A DNA stretch of 64,000 nt, from the NCBI GenBank assembly GCA_018350325.1, contig JAEVLN010000004.1:4259668-4323667 (forward strand). Direction: 5' to 3'. The translations under genes and the position numbers were made by a program. The notes below the pieces were generated by a model that was not told the origin of the DNA, did not search any database, and worked only from the letters and a program-made list of their open reading frames with translations. Of this stretch, positions 57,431 to 64,000 are shown one piece after another. The DNA is from Globodera rostochiensis (lineage: Eukaryota; Nematoda; Chromadorea; Rhabditida; Heteroderidae). Position 1 is the stretch's first letter. Each line of letters opens with the position of its first letter.

Positions 57431-60400
57431 CCTCTTCCATCAAAATTCCATTACATTTCTTCATTCAATCCCTTCTCATCCCCCAAATACTCTTCACAGT
57501 GTTGAATGTTTGAATACCGCCCGCCCCTTCTCGCAATTCCTTCCATTATCCTTTTATCCTTCCAATTGTCCAACTTTGCGGGTTTTGTTGAGCAATAAAA
57601 AGAGCGAAATCTGTTGGACTGAAAAAGGGACAAAAGCCTTAATTAAATGCCCGAGGCATTAATCGGGCGGAAATGAAATGAATTCGAATGGAAGGGCCAA
57701 TAGAGGGGGAAAAACGAAGAGAAAATGAAAATCTAACGGTTAAACACTTGGCCAAAATGCTTCATTTCTTACAAATTATTTTAACAATGCAAATAATCCC
57801 CCCCCGTCTCCCCCCCCCGTCTCCCCCCCCCGTCTCCCCCCCCCCCCCCCCTCCGATGGACAATTGAAGAATCCCCCCCCCCCCGGAGCCCCCCCTTCCC
57901 CACACCCTCACATATTATTCCTCTTTCTTCCATAAATTTCTCATTTCCACTCAATTCTCGCCCATCTTTTCTTGCTTTACGAGCGGCTAACCGGCGGCGG
58001 AAGGCAAACATGAAGGGGAGGGGAGAATGCCCCCCCCCCTCCCCCCCTCTCCCCTCCTCATCCATCCGTCGTCTCATCCCGCCCGCCACTTCCTCCCCCC
58101 AAAATGCCCACCGTATGAATAATCCCTCACTTTGGATTGCCCACCCCCTCGGGGGAAGAAGTGGAAGTGTTTGTGCAATTGGTCCAATGCAGAGAGGGGA
58201 CAGAGATGAAAAGAGCGATGGACAAATGAAATTGAAGAGAGTGATGGAGGAGAAGGAAATTGGGGGGGGGGGGATCAATGTGCGCAAACAAAGCCAATTG
58301 AATGGGCGAGTTGGACGGGTTGGGGGAGGGGGGGGGAGGGGGGGGGGCTGGCCGTCTCTCTCCCAAATTCCCCACTCATCGAGTCGCTCACCCAAAAGTA
58401 AATGTTATTTCACGCAAATCTTAACGGAAAGAGTGGGAAATATGGTAAAGAGAGGGATGAAGCGATGTGCGGTTATGGGACTGATCGGAAGCGGATGAAA
58501 TGCCCCCGGGGGGCCGGGGGGGGGGTACGGTAAGCAAAACATTTTATTTCAGAGCATCCCAACACTCACTGATTATTTCTGAATGTTATGTTTTTACCCA
58601 TGAAACGAAGCGATGTCCCCCCAGGGGCAACAGGTGTTTTGATGTTTTTTCAGCCAACTCATTCCCTTTGCGAAGTATTTTGCCAATGTACAGCGGAAAG
58701 TCAATGACCCGAGAGTTATTAAAGGGGGGGGGGGAGAGATAACGGAAGGGAAAAAGAGAGAGGGCGGGGGGGGGGTGAAGAGATGCCGCCACCGGATGGA
58801 CGGGATGCCGAAACTGATGATGATGATTATGAGGAGTGAATTGGATGGCCGGAGGACGGCGATTGGGGGGGGGGAGGATGAGGACTCCATCCATCCATCG
58901 GCACGGGGTCCATTCATTCCGCCACCAAAATGTCAAAGGTCCCGATGGATGACGGCAGTCATCGACTCCCCCCCCCCCCCCGCCCCCCGCCAAAACCAAA
59001 CGGCGGGTCATCCGCCCCACTGCACCCACAACAATCCCCCCCCCTCCCCCCCTCCCCCCCCCCCCCCCCCTCCCCCCTCCCCCCCCCTCCCCCCTCCCCT
59101 GCCTTTGTCGGTCCCTTCACTTCCGCTTATTCATCTCCCTCCTCCTCCTCTTCCCTTCCGCCCCCCCCCATCATAGCATCAACACCATAAACGCCCTCTG
59201 CCATAAATGGAAAAACAATTGAGAGAAGGGCCCAAAAATAGGACAACACAACGATTTGAGAGCAATGGAAGGGAAGGGAAGGGCATTGGATTGGTGGGGA
59301 CAAAGTTTGTTCAGTGACATTTACCCCTCGGGGGATATTCCTCGATTCGCGCTTAATCCGTTTACCCCAACACATTCCCTCCTCCCCCCCCTCCAATTGA
59401 AAAGTTGGAGGACGAAGATTAAGATTAACTCTCCACCCCATCATTCATTGGTCCGAATAGCCCACATTCCCGCTAATCCCCCCAAGCGGACGGACAGAAT
59501 GCTGCGAATTTGGAGAAAGCCTTCCTTCTATGTACGAGGGGGGGGGGGGGGGGGGGTATTGTTTGCAAATAGAAGAAGTAAATCACCCTCTGCCAATGTT
59601 TTGAGCATCGGATGAATGCCATCCAGCACAATGACATCCCCCCCCCCTCCACTTCCACCAATTCCCACGCCTCCCCCCCCCCCCCTCCGACCTCTTCAGC
59701 CTCCGGGATCAATCCACCCCCCTCCCCGCTCTCAACCTTTTGTCTAATCCTGAAAAGGCCATAAAGTTTGGCTGCGATGCCACAAAACATTGGCCCGTGG
59801 GAATGGGCGAAATTGAAGATGGCATTGGGAAGCAAATGAAGGGGAAAGGGCCAAAAGTGTTGTGTACCTACTTTGAATAAAGCTGAGACATTGCCACGGC
59901 ACTGAAAAAAGGAAAAGCATTGTGCCAATAGGCGCATTGTCTCTTCTCCCCCCCCCCCGGGGGTTGTTCTGCAATTAATATCGGTGGTGATGGATCCGAT
60001 AAATAAATATGTTCCCTAACTCAGGTTTGGCATTTTGTCTTTCTACTTGCAACTTTCGGCACTCTCCCGCCCCTCAGGGGACTCCCCCCCCCCCCACCCA
60101 ATCCATCAAATCATTCATTCCCTTTGTCTCAACTCAATTCATTTTGTTTATTGACCAATTTAGTGCAATTTGTCTCGCCAAAAAGTGTTTATGTCCGTTT
60201 CCACCGCCGTTGAATTGTGCACTTTTGCCAACCAATTTTGTTCTTTTTTTGGAGTCGATTTGGTTGTCGGCAGTGACAAATTACGCAGCTCAATTTGTGT
60301 TCACCGCGGAAAGGATTAGATTATGATCAGTTTTTCCGATCGGTTTTGTTGATGGATGGCCCCCCCCACTTCCCCCCCCCCCTCCCCCCCTCCCCCTCCC

Positions 60401-60504
60401 TCCCTCCGCTTTACACCAAATGCCCTCCCAAATAGGGGGTGCTGTGCTGGTTGTAATGTTGGCGGTGGGTGGATGACGGACATTGCTGCACAGTTTCATC
60501 TCAG

Positions 60505-60806
60505 CCCAACTCCCCCCCTCCCCCCTCCCCTCCCCCCCCCTCCCCCCCCCTCCCCCCCTCCCCCCTCCCCTCCCCCTCCCCCCCTCCCCCCCTCCCCCCC
60601 TCCCCCCTCCCCTCCCCCCCCCTCCCCCCCCCCCCCCTCCCCCCTCCCCCCCCTCCCCCCCCTCCCCCCCCTCCCCCCTCCCCTCCCCCTCCCCCCCTCC
60701 CCCCCTCCCCCCTCCCCTCCCCCCCCCCTCCCCCCCCCTCCCCCCCTCCCCTCCCCCCCTCCCCCCTCCCCCCCTCCCCCCCTCCCCCCTCCCCCCCCCC
60801 CCTCCC
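60505..60806. repeat. CCCCCCT low-complexity block
   Basis: About 300 bp made only of C-runs of 4-13 separated by single T. Long Pro/Ser/Leu frames in all three plus frames confirm absence of other bases. Strong G-quadruplex or i-motif potential. Confidence 0.9.
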
Positions 60807-61382
60807 GCGCGATTTACATCACTCCCAGCAAAATACAATCTTGAGAAAGCAAGTGGACGGCGGGGAGGGCAATCTCGCCCATCCATTTCTGAATCTTTTT
60901 TGATACGAGACGATTTTCGACTTTCCGAATGCCCTCGAGATGAGTGAGTTTTGCCAACTCTCGACAGGTGGTTGGTGATTATTATTCTTCCGCAAACTCC
61001 GGGGGGATGATTCCGTCCAGCTTCCGAAGTGCGTTTATCCGTCCAAGTCATTATTTACAAAATGAACGCAGGGGTAGATATTTTTTTCTCCCTTTGCTGA
61101 AAACAAATTTTGGATTCTTGAAGGTTGGGTGGGTGGGTGGAGGAGTTCGATCAACGATCGATCGGTCCCTTTCCGAGTCCGAATCCTTCCCCGGCGGCTC
61201 TTTCATCCGTCGCGCATTGTCTCCTCAAACTCATTAAATGTACTTATATTATCCTCTCTCACCTCAATGTTCCACCACATAATTATGTCCGCCATTGGCG
61301 GCACCCCAAAATGGGATTATTCTAACGCGCAAATGCGATAAATGGAGGCACGCGATGGGAAAGTAGTAACGAAAGTTGGACG

Positions 61383-61735
61383 GCGGGGGGCCAATAGGGA
61401 GGGGGAGGAGGGGGGGGGGGGGAAGAGGGGGGGATGGGGGGGATGGAGGGGGATGGAGGGGAGGAGGGGGAAGGAGGGGGGGGGGGAGGAGGGGGAGGGG
61501 GGGGGGAGGTAAGGGAGTGGGGGAGGTTCAAAATAAAGGGGGGTAGGGGAGGGGGGAAGGAGGGGGGGGGTAGGTAGGGGAGGTGAAGGGGGGGGGGATG
61601 GAGGGGGGGGGGGAGGGAGAGGGGAGGTTCAAAATAAGGGTGGGGGGATGGTGGGGGGGTGGAGGGGGGGGGGGGAGGGGAAGAGGGGGGGGGGGTTCAA
61701 AATAAAGGGGGGGGGGGGTCAAAATAAAGACAAAA
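61383..61735. repeat. GGGGAGG/ggttcaaaataaa G-rich repeat block
   Basis: G-runs with single A or T, interrupted four times by the same segment ggttcaaaataa(ggg) (about 61525, 61626, 61698, 61718). This indicates tandem expansion of a unit containing an AT-rich spacer rather than simple homopolymer growth. Confidence 0.8.
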
Positions 61736-64000
61736 AAGGGACGGGGCGAGGGGGTGCCAACTAAGCAGCACTCACTGCTACCCTCCCTTCTGTTCATCAT
61801 CATCTTCGTTCATATCCCAACACAATTATCGCCATCAATCGTCCGTCTCATCCTCACCCATTCCCCCCCCCCGGCCCCCTCCCTCCTCTCCCACTCGCCA
61901 TCTGCTGGACCGGACCCACCCTCCGGCGACATTTGGCCGCCTTCGGGGATTACCGTATACTCCCTGAAGAGTGCAAGGATGAAGTTGTCAGACACGGACA
62001 CGTGTTGAAGGCGGGAGAGGGAGGGGGGGGGGGGTTGAAGACAGTTGTCGTACATTTGAAGTGGGGGGGGGCGGCATGGGACGGGAAGTTGGGGGTGAGG
62101 AGCCATTATATCCGACGAGTGAAGAAAGCCTTCGACCAAAATGTGTTGTATGTCATTGACAATTGGCCGTTGTTTTTTGACATTCTCCGCCCATTTTGTT
62201 GAATTGCAAAGGCGGGGCCATTTCCAAACAAAGACAAAACGCCAAATTTAAAAGCATTGGCCCATAAAATAGCCGTTGAAAAGCAGTTAGGCAAATATGT
62301 TAATTGGATTAGTAATTGGGATGTTAAAGCAATCCCAATTTCACCTTCTGACAGTGTTTGCTTTGACCACCCATCCCCGCACTGTTTCCCCGTCCCCGTT
62401 TTGGCTAAACCATGTCCCCGACCGTCCCCTTCCTCTCTGCTGACAAATGAACATCTTTCTTTGTACAGTACCCCCCCCCGCCCCTTACATACACCGACCA
62501 TCCACACAAAAGTCGAATCCCTCCAACCACCCGATCGGCCCGTGCCCCCATCTTCGTCACCATTGCCGACAATCCCCCCCCCCCTCTCCCCCCTCCCCCC
62601 CCCCCCCTCCCCCCCCCTCTCCCCCCCCCCTCCCCCCCCCCTCCCCCCTCCCCCCCCCTCCCCCCTCCCTCTCCCCCCCTCCCCCCCCCCTCTCCCCCCA
62701 CTCCCCTCCCTTACCGGCCCCATTTATGCATTTTGTTTGCTCATCATATCACCCCAAACACCTGTCCTTATGCTGCTTCCATTCAAATGCAACCAACCAA
62801 CGATCACTCTCCTCCCATGCTCACAACTCACAACGGGGGGGGGGGGGGGGGGTGGGGGCGTACCGTCCCCGTCCGTCGTAATTGTAGAAGAAAGCCCTCC
62901 GAGAAGGAGGAGGATGAGGAGCAAAATGTCCTCCCCCCTCCCCAAACACTTCCAATTCATTCTGCTCATATCGCTTACACGCCGTCAATCCCCCCCCCTC
63001 CCTCCGCCCGCCAAATTTCATTACTTCATAAATGGGGGAAAAATGGGATAGAAACCGATTAAATCTCTCCTCCATCAATCCAAAAACAATTAATTTGGGC
63101 GTCCATAAAACGGTGGCAAACGCAATTAATGAGGGGATCGTAAGGGGGGGTGGGACCGGGAAGGGGGAGGGATAGATGGACTCAACTGGCTGATCTTCCG
63201 ATCAGATAATGACGGGGTGTTGGGGGGGGGGACAATGCTCAAGGGCATTTTGTCTGAAGTTTGCTTAAGGCTGGAGGCTGGCAGATGGATGAGTGATGGA
63301 GATGAGGGATGAATATGAAGATTGGATGATTATGAGAGGTGATTGGGCGGAGTGCTGCCCCCGAGGGCAAATGTTGTTGTTGCGCGCGGAGTGAGGGCGG
63401 AGGACGACGCCCAAATGGAGGGGGGGGGGAGGGGCACTCAATCATCCCAACTTTTCTCCCCCCCTCCAAAATCCCTCCAAATTCCTCCGTTTTTTCATCC
63501 GTGCCATCCGGAGAGATTGGTGCCGGTGTGTCAAAACCTTCGTTTGCGCCAATTGGCCACTCTTTGCGTGGATGGCCAATTGGCTGGTCAAAGTCGCTAG
63601 GCGAAGTGCCAATGGCCCTTTGACCCCCCCCCCTCCCCCCCCCCCCCCCCCCCCTCCCCTTCTCCCCCTCCCCCAAACTCCCCCCACCTTTTGCTGCAGC
63701 CCCTTCAATATTCATCGCCCCCGGTGACAACAACAGATGCCCCCTCCCCCCTCTTCCTCTGCTTTCCCTCATCCCGCCGACAGATGTTGCCCCTCTCCCC
63801 AAAGGTGTCGCGGATTGATGGGTCAGACCCCGGGCCAATCCCTAGGGGAATTTACACCTCGGAGAGTGTATCCACCGAGATTTATCGGTTGTAGCGGATA
63901 AATGGGGATGGGAATGAATGCCTCGGGGGATTGGGAAAGGTGAGAAAGCCCCCCGGGGTGGCCGGGTGAAGAAGTGGAAGTTGTCGGAAAGTCTGTCATT

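Larger units (their letters stand above)
57431..64000. other. Gene-poor region dominated by poly-C/poly-G tracts
   Basis: No conserved coding sequence. It contains dense homopolymer blocks: (C)n-tc around 58965-59100, 60510-60800 and 62570-62705; G-rich blocks at 58320-58350, 61385-61720 and 62822-62855; C-runs near 63625-63670. Between them are ordinary 200-500 bp stretches without recognisable features. The strand of the G-run changes several times. Confidence 0.5.

Noticed and set aside
56583..57662. 359 aa Phe/Leu-rich plus-strand frame resembling a membrane protein
   Set aside because: The hydrophobic part is the 24-bp pyrimidine minisatellite read in frame; the flanks have no similarity.
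60290..61051. 253 aa Gly/Arg-rich frame
   Set aside because: Opposite strand of the CCCCCCT block; compositional.

Overview
This is nuclear DNA from an invertebrate animal, most likely a nematode. Every recognisable gene is split by short introns, mostly about 40-350 bp with pyrimidine-rich 3' ends such as ttttag or tttcag. Several same-strand genes lie only 97-220 bp apart, with a 3' splice acceptor just upstream of the next ATG, as in trans-spliced nematode operons. At least six introns use GC-AG boundaries, and the reading frame of a conserved family requires each one. From memory, GC-AG introns are unusually frequent in cyst nematodes (Globodera/Heterodera), so a plant-parasitic tylenchid is my best guess. 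That rests on inference only. No bacterial, viral or organellar genes were seen.

Layout. 1-15.3 kb is a minus-strand block: a Frizzled receptor (3490-222), Arl3 GTPase (8658-6682), the F-actin capping protein beta subunit (11335-9655) and MCM2 (15307-11925). G-rich tracts and a 31-bp minisatellite separate the first two. 15.9-28.2 kb is a plus-strand run of six housekeeping or nuclear genes: mitochondrial RNase P protein 1-like (TRMT10C/MRPP1), DNA primase large subunit, class I histone deacetylase HDA-1, TMEM222, the U2 snRNP protein U2A', and a divergent KANSL1-like PEHE-domain protein. 28.2-34.8 kb has no supported host gene. It holds a G/C-rich minisatellite, a defective Merlin-type DNA transposon with about 196-bp inverted repeats, and a MITE. 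34.8-40.7 kb (plus strand) carries an Atos/FAM214 homologue, a Golgi PAP-phosphatase (gPAPP/BPNT2) and a CCDC115/Vma22-like protein. 41.2-44.3 kb (minus) is a CUB-CUB-LDLa transmembrane protein resembling Neto/SOL-2. 44.9-48.4 kb (minus) is a WDR75/Utp17-like protein, divergent from triosephosphate isomerase (48.85-49.81 kb, plus), which is followed by PrimPol (50.03-52.17 kb). A short calponin/transgelin-like gene (53083-52345, minus) converges on PrimPol. 53.1-64 kb is gene-poor and rich in homopolymer C/G tracts.

Functional picture. The window is mostly housekeeping. Replication genes (MCM2, primase large subunit, PrimPol) and chromatin or RNA genes (HDA-1, KANSL1-like, U2A', WDR75, RNase P) sit in or near operon-like clusters. 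Signalling genes (Frizzled, the Neto-like protein) stand alone and have poly-C/G-rich flanks or introns. Gene models below were assembled by hand from conserved protein sequence plus splice-site phase. Where exon lengths are listed and sum to an intact frame, I checked the phase at each junction.
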